A stretch of DNA of 64,000 nt from assembly GCA_963789075.1 (NCBI GenBank), contig CAWBJQ010000002.1, positions 806,001-870,000 of the forward strand, written 5' to 3'. The position numbers and the translations under genes are program-made. Positions 50,068 through 58,313 of this stretch are shown here, one piece after another; positions within the stretch are counted from its first letter, which is position 1, and every line of letters starts with the position of its first letter. This DNA is from DATATJ01 sp963789075 (GTDB lineage: Bacteria; Acidobacteriota; Vicinamibacteria; Vicinamibacterales; CAVVIG01). Below the pieces are notes generated by a model. It was given only the letters and a program-made list of their open reading frames with translations, was not told the origin of the DNA and did no database searches.

Positions 50068-52762
50068 ATGTTCAAGTGTTTCCGTGTGTGTGCCGCGCTC
50101 GTCGTGTGGCTCGGGGCGGCCTCCGCAGCGGCCCAGGAGCCTGCAGAGACGAAGCCGGCGCCGGCCGCGAACCCTCAGCTGATCTGCGGACAGGAAGTGC
50201 CCGCGCCGCGCGCGCTGCCGCCCGCGGGCTCGGGCCCGGTGGTCTACCTGATCGCGCCATGCTTCGAAGCGCAGGGCGGCACGTCGCTGATCGAGCCCCA
50301 GACCTACCTGTATTACATCCAGCAGAAGGCGAGCCGGCCGTCCGAGGGCGTGTGGGTGCTCCTGGGACGAGACGAGCGAGAAGACGATCCTGGAGGACTT
50401 TCACCGCCTCTGGAACACGAACTTCCTCGACAATCTCTGGATTGACGTCAAGGACTACACCTTCTCCAACGGCGTCGTCGGCAAGCTGATCTCCTACAAC
50501 ATGGAGGAGCGTCAGCGCGTCAAGGTCGTCGACTACGTGGGCTCGAAGAAGATCGAGACGTCGAAGATCGACGACAAGCTGAAGGAAGAGAACGCCGTCA
50601 TCCGCCTCGACACGTTCGTCGATCCCGGCCTCATTCGCAAAGTCGAAGGCATCGTCCGCGACATGATGAAGGAGAAGGGCTTTCAGTTCGCCCAGGTCAC
50701 GCACGAGATCAAAGACGTGCCGGGCGGCCCGAAGCTGATCCACCTCACGTTCAACATGGATGAGGGACCGAAGGTCAAGATCCGCAGCATCGACTTCGTC
50801 GGCAACAAGGCGATGAGCGACGGCGAGCTCAAAGGCCAGATGAAGGAAAACAAGGAGCGCGGCGGCTTCAAGGATCTGGTCCACCTGCCGACGTGGGTGC
50901 TCGGCGCGATCGGCGGGAAAGACACGTATCAGGAAGCGAAGTTCGACGACGACGCCGAGAAGATCGCGTCGTTCTATCGGGATCACGGCTACATCAAGGC
51001 GGTCGTGGGCGCGCCGGACGTCAAAGTGATCGAGGATTCGCAGGACAAGAAGACCCGCTGGATCCAGCTCCGTATTCCGATCACCGAGGGTGAGCGGTAC
51101 AAAGTCGGCTCGTTCACCTTCGCCGGCAATACGGTGGTGAAGACCGAATATCTGCAGCCGCTGTTCAAGCTCAAACAGGGCGAGTTCTACAGCGAGAAGA
51201 TAGTTCGCAAGGGGCTCGACAAGGCGCGCGAGCTGTACGGCGCCGGCGGCTATTGGGAGTTCACCGGCTACCCGGATCTGAAGCCGCGCGACGAGCCGAA
51301 TCCGAACGAGCCGGCCGTGCCCGAAGCGCTGAAAGCGCCCGAGCAGCCGCAAGCGTTGAAGGAGCCGCCGACCGTCGACGTCACGATGCGGATGCAGGAA
51401 GGCACGCAGTATTTCGTCAACCGCATCACTTTCACGGGCAATACGACGACGCGCGACAACGTGATCCGCCGTGAGCTGCGGCTGGTCGAAGACGGCGTGT
51501 TCAACACCGAGGCGCTGAAGTTCAGCATCAAGCGCCTCAATCAGCTCGGGTATTTCAAGCCGCTCGAAGGCGGCAAGGACGTCAACGTCGAGAAGACGCC
51601 GAACGAAACGAACAAGGTCAACGTGAACCTGAAGCTGGAAGAGCAGAACCGCAACCAGCTGACGTTCGGCGCCGGCGTGTCGGAGTTCGAAGGGTTCTTC
51701 GGCCAGATCTCGTTCCAGACGGCGAACTTCCTCGGTCGCGGCGAGAGCCTCACGTTGTCGCTGCAGGCCGGATCGCGCGCGCAGAACTATTCGGTGGCCT
51801 TCACCGAGCCGTTCCTCTTCGATCGCAACATCACGGGCGGCCTGAACCTGTTCCGCAGCGACATCCGCTACATCGGGCAGTTCACCCAGCAGTCGACCGG
51901 CGTGGTGGGGACGCTGGGCTTCCCGCTCGGCAACGGCTTCACGCGCATGTTCCTGAACTACAGCTACGAACAAGTGCGCGTTAGCGAGATCAGCGACCAG
52001 TACACCGATCCCGCCGTGCTGCAGAACAATCCGTTTCTCGCCGACTCGCTGTTGATCGGGTCGAACGGCGTGCGCATCATCAGCAAGGTCACGCCGAGCA
52101 TCGTCCACAACACGGTGGACAATCCGATCTTTCCGACGAGCGGACGCCGCTATTCGGCGTCAATCGATCTGGCGGGCATTGGCGGCAACACCAACTTCTA
52201 CAAGCCGCTGCTCGAGGGCGTGTGGTACTGGAAGCAGACCGGCCGGCTGACCCTCGGCGCGCGCGCGCAGTATCAGTACATCCACGCCTTCCAGGGGTCT
52301 GAGGAGCTGCCGATCTTCGAGAAGCTGTCCCTCGGCGGCGAGTACAGCGTGCGCGGGTTCGACATTCGGACGATCGGCCCGCAGGCGTCGAACGGCGTCG
52401 TGCTCGGCGGAAACAAGAGCTTGTTGTTCAACCTCGAGGAGATGATCTCGATCGCCGGCCCGGTGCGCCTCATCCTCTTCTACGACGCCGGCGAAGTGCA
52501 GCCGGGGCCGGAGCTGAAGCCGCCGCTGGCCTTCGTGCCCGATGGGGGGGCGCTGTTGACGACCGTCACGCCGGGGAAGAGCTTCAACTTCAGCGATTTC
52601 AAGACCTCGACGGGCGCGGAAATCCGGTTCTTCATGCCGGTGCTGAACGTGCCGTTCCGGTTGATTTTCGCGTATAACCCGCAGCGGTCTGGCGTGCTCG
52701 ACAATTCGTTCCAGCTGCAATCGAAGTTCCAGTTCCGCTTTGCGGTCGGATCGACGTTCTAG
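50068..52762 (+). CDS. bamA: Outer membrane protein assembly factor BamA, one +1 lesion
   Basis: About 897 residues. Signal peptide (MFKCFRVCAALVVWLGAASAAAQ), several POTRA domains (for example VVDYVGSKKIETSKIDDKL; VKIRSIDFVGNKAMSDGELK; YFVNRITFTGNTTTRD), and a C-terminal Omp85 barrel with SVRGFDIRTIGP (the VRGF lid-lock motif). It ends in Phe (FRFAVGSTF). It is the core of the beta-barrel assembly machine. An extra base near 50359 separates the first 97 codons from the rest. Followed by skp and lipid A genes, a widespread arrangement. Confidence 0.9.
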
Positions 52763-52805
52763 TGTAAAATCAACAGCTTTCCGGTTTGTGAAAGGATTCC
52801 GAGTA

Positions 52806-53442
52806 ATGAGAGGTTTTGTCTTTGCTGCGTCGCTCGCCGTCGTCCTGAGCGCCGCTCCCGCATTCGCGCAGGCGGCCGGCCAGGCCCAAGCCCGCCCAGA
52901 CTCCAGCGGCCCCCACGACGCCTCCGCCGGCGCAGGCGCCAGCCCCGGTGCTGCAGCCCCCGGCGCCGTTCCCGGCGGGCGCCAAAGTCGGGTTGGTCAA
53001 CCTGCAGCTGATTGCGCAGAACTCTGTCGAAGGCAAGGCGGCGTCGGGCCGCGTGCAGGCGTTGATTCAGAAGAAGCAGACCGAAGGCGCCGACAAGGCG
53101 AAGCAGCTGCAGGCGAATCAGCAGAAGCTGCAGTCGAGCGGCGGCGTGATGAGCGAGACCGCGCGGACCGCGCTGGAGCGCGAAATCGAGCGCCAGACGA
53201 AAGAGGGCGAGCGGTTCCAGCAGGACGCGCAGGCCGAAGTCAACGAGCTCCAGCAGGAGCTGCAGGGCGACTTCCAGAAAAAGCTCTTCCCGCTGCTGCA
53301 GCAGCTCGCCCAGGAGAAGGGGCTCCACGCCCTGCTGAGCGCGCAGGATGCCGGCGTGATCTGGGCGGATCCGGGCATCGACCTCACGAGCGAGGCGATC
53401 AAGAAGCTGGACGCGGCGACGGCGCCGAAGCCGTCCAAGTAG
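52806..53442 (+). CDS. skp: OmpH/Skp-family periplasmic chaperone, one +1 lesion
   Basis: About 211 residues after repair. The signal peptide is MRGFVFAASLAVVLSAAPAFA. A Pro/Ala linker, in which an extra base (near 52900) changes frame, is followed by GAKVGLVNLQLIAQNSVEGKAAS. Long coiled-coil tentacles (ETARTALEREIERQTKEGERF) and a closing strand (LLSAQDAGVIWADPGIDLT) complete the Skp fold. It carries unfolded outer-membrane proteins to BamA. A TAAAAT box (52765-52770) directly after bamA could give an internal promoter. Confidence 0.85.
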
Positions 53443-53460
53443 CGCCACGCAGATCCACGC

Positions 53461-53541
53461 ATGGCAAATTGCAGATTGCAAATTGCTGATTTATCGTTGG
53501 ATAGATTGGCAATTTGCAATTCGCAATCAGCATCGCAATTT
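53461..53541. repeat. Micro-repeat element, GCAAATTG / CAATTTGC words
   Basis: The left array GGCAAATTGCAGATTGCAAA... (53463-53487) and right array GGCAATTTGCAATTCGCAA... (53508-53540) around a 20-base spacer. Same word as the element before hemW (18185). It ends 6 bases before the fabZ-lpxA GTG. Confidence 0.8.
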
Positions 53542-53547
53542 CACCCC

Positions 53548-54801
53548 GTGATCAACATTCCCATCCTCCTCGACCGGCTGTGTTACCGGTACCCATCGAT
53601 GCTCGTCGACTCGATTACCGAGCACGAGCCGGGGCGGCGCCTGGTCGCCGTGAAGAACGTGACGGTCAACGAGGAATTCTTCCAGGGGCACTTTCCGGGC
53701 GCGCCGCTGCTGCCGGCCGTGCTGATGCTGGAATCCCTCTCGCAGGTGGCGGCGATTCTCCTGCTCGAGCGCGCCGATGCGCCGCCGAACGCACGGGTGT
53801 ACCTGCGCGGTGTGAATGACGCCAAGTTCCGGCGGCAGGTGGTGCCCGGCGATCGGCTGCGCCTCGAGATTTCGCTCGGCAAGCGCCGTCCGTCGCTGGC
53901 GCTCGCGAAGGCGACGGCGTATGTGGGCGATCAAGTCGTGGCCGAAGCGGAGCTGCTTCTCGGGTTCATCGCCGACCGCACCGAAATCGACGCCACGGCG
54001 ATCGTCGACCCGCGCGCGTCGATTGGCGCCGGCACCGTGGTCGGGCCGCATGCGCTGATCGGTCCGCACGTCACGATCGGCGCCAACTGCCGCATCGGCG
54101 CCTCGACGATCATCGAAGGGCGCACCGAGATCGGCGACGACACGGAGATTTATCCGTTTGCGTCCATCGGGCTGATTCCCCAGGACCTCAAGTTCCGCGG
54201 CGAAGAGACGCGGCTGGTGATCGGCCGCCGCAACATCTTCCGTGAGTTCGTCACGATTCACCGCGGCACGCGCGGCGGCGGCGGCGTCACCGAAATCGGC
54301 GACCGCAACGTCTTCATGGCGTACGTGCACGTCGCGCACGACTGCCACGTGGGCAACGACACGATCTTCGGTAACACGGCCACTCTGGGCGGCCACGTCC
54401 ACGTCGAGGATTTCGCGAACGTCAGCGCGGGGTCGGGCGTGCATCAGTTCTGCCGCGTCGGACGCCACGCCTTCATCGGCGGCTATTCCGTCGTGACGAA
54501 GGACGCGCTGCCGTATGCGCGGACCGTCGGGAGCCGGCCGGCGCGTATCTTCGGGACGAATACCATCGGTCTGGTTCGGCGCGGTTTCACGCCCGACGTT
54601 GTCAGCAAGCTGAAGCGGACGTTCCGGTACTTGCTGCAGTCCAAGCTGAACACGACGAGCGCGCTCCAGCAGATTCAGCAGGATCGATCGCTGGCGTGCG
54701 CGGAAGTGCAGTATCTGATCGATTTCATCCGCACGTCTCAGCGCGGCGTGATTCTCCGCCGCGCCAGCCGGCGCGCCGAGGAAGTGCTCGCAGAGGAATG
54801 A
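53548..54801 (+). CDS. lpxA: FabZ-LpxA fusion: 3-hydroxyacyl-ACP dehydratase plus UDP-GlcNAc acyltransferase
   Basis: The protein has 417 residues. Residues 1-150 are FabZ, with active-site His and Glu in FFQGHFPGAPLLPAVLMLESLSQVAA. Residues 155-417 are LpxA: hexapeptide-repeat left-handed helix (IGAGTVVGPHALIGPHVTIG), catalytic His in VHVAHDCHVGNDTIFGN, HQFCRVGRHAFIGGYS, and the helical C-terminal domain. The two enzymes compete for the same 3-hydroxyacyl-ACP pool, so a fusion may control flux between fatty acid and lipid A synthesis. GTG start; an upstream in-frame ATG (53461) reads only repeat DNA and is rejected. Confidence 0.9.
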   Translation: MINIPILLDRLCYRYPSMLVDSITEHEPGRRLVAVKNVTVNEEFFQGHFPGAPLLPAVLMLESLSQVAAILLLERADAPPNARVYLRGVNDAKFRRQVVPGDRLRLEISLGKRRPSLALAKATAYVGDQVVAEAELLLGFIADRTEIDATAIVDPRASIGAGTVVGPHALIGPHVTIGANCRIGASTIIEGRTEIGDDTEIYPFASIGLIPQDLKFRGEETRLVIGRRNIFREFVTIHRGTRGGGGVTEIGDRNVFMAYVHVAHDCHVGNDTIFGNTATLGGHVHVEDFANVSAGSGVHQFCRVGRHAFIGGYSVVTKDALPYARTVGSRPARIFGTNTIGLVRRGFTPDVVSKLKRTFRYLLQSKLNTTSALQQIQQDRSLACAEVQYLIDFIRTSQRGVILRRASRRAEEVLAEE

Positions 54802-54819
54802 TTCGTGGCGGGCGACGGT

Positions 54820-54912
54820 TTATCACGAAGCCACGAAGAACACGGAGTGCACGAAGGGTCTTGTGGTACGCAGATGGTTCGTGATCTTCGTGTCCTTCGT
54901 GCCTTCGTGATG
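54820..54912. repeat. CACGAAG hairpin before lpxI
   Basis: The left arm TATCACGAAGCCACGAAGAA (54821-54840, extended to 54857) and right arm GATCTTCGTGTCCTTCGTGCCTTCGTGATGA (54882-54912) over a loop of about 25 bases. It ends 8 bases before the lpxI ATG. Confidence 0.85.
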
Positions 54913-54920
54913 AGTGGTCG

Positions 54921-55748
54921 ATGAAGCTGGGCCTGATCGCGGGCAACGGCCGCTTTCCGTTCCTTGTTCTCGATGCCGCGCGCGGCGCGGGGTACGACGT
55001 CACCGTCGTCGCCATCAAGGAAGAAGCCTTTCCCGATCTCGCCGACGCAGCCGCACGGCCGCCGGCGGCCGCGCTGCACTGGATCTCGCTCGGCCAGCTC
55101 GGCAAGTGCATCAGCACGCTGACCGCTGCCGGTGTCACGCAGGCGGTGATGGCGGGCCAGGTGAAGCACACGAAGCTGTTCGCCGACATCGTGCCTGATC
55201 TGACGCTCCTGGGCGTTCTGATGCGGCTCGAAGCGAAGAACACCGATGCGCTCATCTCTGGAATCGCCAACGTCCTTCGCGACCACGGGATCGATCTGGT
55301 GAATTCGACGACGTTCCTCACGCCGCTGCTCGCGCGCGAAGGGGTGCTGACTCGCCGGCCGCCCAGCGACGACGAGCGGAGCGACTTCGCGTTCGGCTAC
55401 ACGATCGCCGACGCGATGGCGGGCCTCGACATCGGGCAGGCGATTGCCGTGAAATCGGCGGCGGTCGTGGCCGTCGAGGCGATGGAAGGCACCGACGCGG
55501 TCATTGCGCGCGCCGGCGCGCTGGCGGGCGCGGGTGTGCGGATCGTGAAAGTCGCGAAGCCCAATCAGGATATGCGGTTCGACGTGCCGGTTGTCGGCGT
55601 CTCGACGATCGCGGCGATGAAGGCCGCCGGCGCCTCGGCGCTGTCGGTCGATGCCGGCAAGACCTTGATGATCGACGGCGACGCCATCGTCAAAGCGGCC
55701 GACGAGGCGGAGATTGCGATCGTCGGCCGATCCGAACGACGGGCGTAG
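54921..55748 (+). CDS. lpxI: UDP-2,3-diacylglucosamine pyrophosphatase LpxI
   Basis: The protein has 275 residues of the LpxI (former DUF1009) family. It hydrolyses UDP-2,3-diacylglucosamine to lipid X in lipid A synthesis, replacing LpxH. Motifs: LGLIAGNGRFPFLVLDAARG, AVMAGQVKHTKLF, and KPNQDMRFDVPVVG near residues 214-227, where the family's catalytic Asp lies. It fits the cluster bamA-skp-fabZ/lpxA-lpxI. Confidence 0.9.
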   Translation: MKLGLIAGNGRFPFLVLDAARGAGYDVTVVAIKEEAFPDLADAAARPPAAALHWISLGQLGKCISTLTAAGVTQAVMAGQVKHTKLFADIVPDLTLLGVLMRLEAKNTDALISGIANVLRDHGIDLVNSTTFLTPLLAREGVLTRRPPSDDERSDFAFGYTIADAMAGLDIGQAIAVKSAAVVAVEAMEGTDAVIARAGALAGAGVRIVKVAKPNQDMRFDVPVVGVSTIAAMKAAGASALSVDAGKTLMIDGDAIVKAADEAEIAIVGRSERRA

Positions 55749-55760
55749 CTCGATGCTCTG

Positions 55761-55856
55761 TTCATCACGAAGGCATGGAGATCACGAAGGTCACGAAGAG
55801 CTTTTGGGATTCAGTGTGCATCGTGATCTCCGTGTTCTTCGTGGCTTCGTGATGAA
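55761..55856. repeat. CACGAAG hairpin before the oxidoreductase gene
   Basis: The left arm TTCATCACGAAGGCATGGAG... (55761-55800) and right arm ...CTTCGTGGCTTCGTGATGAA (55820-55856) over 20 bases. It ends 9 bases before the next start. Confidence 0.85.
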
Positions 55857-55865
55857 GAGTCGCGC

Positions 55866-56807
55866 GTGACGGCCACCCCGCTTCGGATCGCGGTCGTCGG
55901 CGTCGGGCATCTCGGACGCCATCATGCGCGGATTCTGTCGTCGCTGCCGGGCGTCACGCTCGTCGCGGTCGTCGACCGGAACCGCGCGCGGGTCGACGAG
56001 ATCGGCGCTGCCAGCGGCGTGCGCGCGCTGACCGATTACCGCGACCTGCTCGGCCAGGTGGACGCCGTGACGATTGCGGTGCCGACCGAGCTGCACGCCG
56101 AGATCGGTACCGCGTTTCTGTCGGCCGGCGTACCGGCGCTGATCGAGAAGCCGATGGCGCGCACCCTCGCCGAAGCGGACGCGCTGATTACGGCGGCGGC
56201 CACCTCGGGCGTCACCCTCGCCGTCGGCCATACGGAACGATTCAATCCGGCCGTCGCGGCGGCGCGGCCGCTCCTCCTCGATCCGCGCTTCATCGAAGTG
56301 CACCGCCTCGGCACGTTTCCGGAGCGCAGCCTGGACATCGACGTCGTGTTCGACCTCATGATTCACGACCTCGACGTCGTGCTCTCTCTCGTCAACTCAG
56401 AGGTCGAGTCGATCGAGGCGGTTGGCGTGCCGGTGCTCACGGGGCGCGTCGACATCGCCAACGTGCGCCTGCGCTTCACGAACGGCTGCATTGCGAACCT
56501 CACGGCGAGCCGGATCAGCCGCGACCGCGTCCGAAAGATCCGATTCTTCCAGCCGGCCGCGTACCTCTCCATCGACTACGCCGCCCAGAAGATCGAGCTC
56601 TGGAAGCTCGTGAAGGGCGCGGGCCCGATGCCCACGATCGAAGGCGGAGATGTGGACGTCGCCCACGAAGAGCCGCTGAAGCGCGAGCTCTCCGACTTCG
56701 CCGATGCGATCGTCTCGCAGCGCCCCCCCGTTGTGACCGGTGCCGAAGGCCGCCGCGCGCTCGCGTTGGCGCAGGCGATTACCGATAAAATAGTCGCGGC
56801 CACCTGA
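55866..56807 (+). CDS. Gfo/Idh/MocA-family oxidoreductase in the lipid A cluster
   Basis: The protein has 313 residues. N-terminal Rossmann fold (IAVVGVGHLGRHHARIL), the family EKP motif (ALIEKPMARTLAEAD), and catalytic-region HTERFNPAV and MIHDLDVVLSL. The position after lpxI suggests sugar-nucleotide oxidation for lipid A. In some bacteria such a gene (gnnA) makes UDP-3-keto-GlcNAc with an aminotransferase partner (gnnB), but no aminotransferase is seen here, so this is only a possibility. GTG start. Confidence 0.8.
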   Translation: MTATPLRIAVVGVGHLGRHHARILSSLPGVTLVAVVDRNRARVDEIGAASGVRALTDYRDLLGQVDAVTIAVPTELHAEIGTAFLSAGVPALIEKPMARTLAEADALITAAATSGVTLAVGHTERFNPAVAAARPLLLDPRFIEVHRLGTFPERSLDIDVVFDLMIHDLDVVLSLVNSEVESIEAVGVPVLTGRVDIANVRLRFTNGCIANLTASRISRDRVRKIRFFQPAAYLSIDYAAQKIELWKLVKGAGPMPTIEGGDVDVAHEEPLKRELSDFADAIVSQRPPVVTGAEGRRALALAQAITDKIVAAT

Positions 56808-56817
56808 TAGCGGCCAC

Positions 56818-56924
56818 TGAATCACGAAGACACGAAGAACACGTGGTTCGACAAGCTCACCATGAGCGGGTGCCCGCTCGTCCTGAGCCTGTCGAAGGAC
56901 GTGGTCTTCGTATCCTTCTATGAA
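56818..56924. repeat. Composite hairpin with nested palindrome, second copy
   Basis: The outer left arm TGAATCACGAAGACACGAAG (56818-56837) and a mutated right arm GTCTTCGTATCCTTCTATGA (56904-56923). The inner 61-base palindrome (56843-56903) matches 6708-6768 at about 58 positions. Confidence 0.85.
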
Positions 56925-57087
56925 GCGGCCGTTGAAATCAAACCGGTTCGCGTTCTCCACCCTGCCGTCGTTCGAGCCACCCTCACCATTCCGGCGAGAT
57001 CCGTTCATCCTTCTATTCGCGCTCTTCGTGACGACATGTGTCGTCGGCGCAGTATGGGATGCGCAGGACGGGGCGCCTTCTCCGTGA
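56920..57087 (+). pseudogene. Truncated membrane-protein gene fragment beside the IS110 element
   Basis: A 55-codon frame: MKRPLKSNRF..., a Pro/Phe-rich segment (LPSFEPPSPFRRDP), then one strong transmembrane helix (FILLFALFVTTCVVGAVW) and an early TGA. It looks like the N-terminus of a longer membrane protein, reminiscent of site-2-protease-type starts, cut near its first helix. The IS110-type gene begins about 80 bases downstream on the other strand, so loss by insertion or deletion is inferred. The start lies in the right arm of the hairpin. Confidence 0.45.
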
Positions 57088-58280
57088 CGGCTCTCGCGTG
57101 CGGCCAGGACACGAATCGCGCTCCCATCCCACCTGGTGGCTCTCAGCCGCTCAGAGGCGGCGCCGCCTACGCGGCGACCGCCAGACGTCCGACGCGCGCG
57201 GGCTCAAAGTCCCGGCCGTCGCGCCACATCGCCCACAGAATCCGGGCAAGCCGTCGCGCGAGCGCGACCACGGCGATGCGTCGTCCGCGACGCTCGCCCA
57301 GGCGCCGCGCCCAGGCGTGCAACGTCGCACTCCCCGCCGGGGATCGCCAGAGATGCCACGCGCTTTGAATCAGCAGCACGCGCATCCGACTCGGCCCGGC
57401 CTTCGTAATCGCGCCTTTCCGCTGGCGCTCCCCCGAGCTGTCCTCGCGCGGCACGAGCCCGAGAAACGCGGTGACGGCCCCCGGCGTCGCAAAGCGGCCG
57501 ACGTCGTCGACCGTCGCCTGAAACGCGAGCGCCACCACCGGCCCGACGCCCGGCGCCGTCATCAGTTGCCGCGCGATCGGATCCGCCTGCGCCGCCTGTC
57601 GGGTCCATCGCTCGGCCTGGCCCAGCAGCGGTGCGAGTGCCGCCAGCAGCTCGAGCAACGGCGCCATCGCCTCCCGCACCGCGGCCGAGGCCTCGGACGC
57701 CCGAAACCGTGCCGCAAACGTCTCGGCGGCGCCCGTCGGCACGCGCACGCCTTCGCTCCGCAGCTGCGCGCGCAGCAGATTGATCGCCTGCCGCCGCATC
57801 TGCACCAACTGATCGCGCACGCGCAGCCGCCGACGGACCTCGCGCTGAGGCGCCGAGACCCGATGCGCGGCGCGATAAATCCCCAGACGATTCGCCTCGG
57901 CCAGCGCCGCCACATCCCGGCGATCTGTCTTGATCCGCCGCGTCCGCTGCCCGTACATCGGCGCGTAATTCGGATCGGCCACGATGACCGCGTGCCCCAA
58001 GCCTTCGAGATGCTGCGCGACCCATTCGCTGCCGGTCCCACTCTCGAGCAGAATCCGCAGCCGCGCCCGACGCCCGAACACCTCGGTCAGCCGCGCCCGC
58101 GTCGTGGCGATCCGCCGCTCGAACCCGACCGCCCCGTTCTCATCGATGATCCGGATCGCGCTTTCCTTCGTGTGCAAATCGATGGCACCATACTCCATGG
58201 CTGGCTGCTCCTTTGCGCCTTGAGCGCGTTTATCCTTGTGGAGCACACGCTACCACCTGGGATCAGCCAGCCGCTTCATC
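57088..58280 (-). mobile_element. IS110-family insertion sequence, ends not resolved
   Basis: The single transposase gene, with 79 bases (or up to about 230) of non-coding DNA after its stop and about 80 before its start. IS110 elements lack terminal inverted repeats, and none is seen. The longer non-coding side lies downstream of the transposase, as in the IS1111 subgroup, whose bridge RNA is encoded there. A hairpin GCCGC-TCAGA-GCGGC-like (57146-57161) lies just beyond the stop. A hairpin half-arm (58276-58306) abuts the right side, so the target may have been a palindromic repeat. Confidence 0.5.
57167..58198 (-). CDS. IS110-family transposase (DEDD recombinase)
   Basis: The protein has 343 residues, intact. 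The RuvC-like N-terminal domain carries the acidic tetrad D7 (GAIDLHT), E52 (LLESGTG), D92 and D95 (KTDRRDVA). The C-terminal Tnp_20 domain has APGVGPVVALAF, then FLGLVPREDSSGERQRKGAITKAG, containing the serine proposed for strand cleavage. A coiled coil (REVRRRLRVRDQLVQMRRQ) links the two. The ATG at 58198 gives the usual short N-terminus; an in-frame ATG at 58246 would add 16 residues. No frameshift, so possibly active. Confidence 0.9.
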   Translation of the reverse strand: MEYGAIDLHTKESAIRIIDENGAVGFERRIATTRARLTEVFGRRARLRILLESGTGSEWVAQHLEGLGHAVIVADPNYAPMYGQRTRRIKTDRRDVAALAEANRLGIYRAAHRVSAPQREVRRRLRVRDQLVQMRRQAINLLRAQLRSEGVRVPTGAAETFAARFRASEASAAVREAMAPLLELLAALAPLLGQAERWTRQAAQADPIARQLMTAPGVGPVVALAFQATVDDVGRFATPGAVTAFLGLVPREDSSGERQRKGAITKAGPSRMRVLLIQSAWHLWRSPAGSATLHAWARRLGERRGRRIAVVALARRLARILWAMWRDGRDFEPARVGRLAVAA

Positions 58281-58306
58281 TCATCTCCGTGGCTCCGTGA
58301 TGAAAA
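58276..58306. repeat. Orphan right half-arm of a CACGGAG hairpin
   Basis: CATCTCATCTCCGTGGCTCC (58278-58297) continues with GTGATGAAAAGG, matching right arms of other elements, but the expected left arm is not found upstream. It lies between the IS110 gene and ubiD, consistent with insertion into, or deletion next to, a hairpin. Confidence 0.6.
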
Positions 58307-58313
58307 GGGTCGA

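Noticed and set aside
53461..53547. Upstream ATG as the start of fabZ-lpxA
   Set aside because: The extension translates the GCAAATTG repeat; FabZ begins naturally at GTG 53548.
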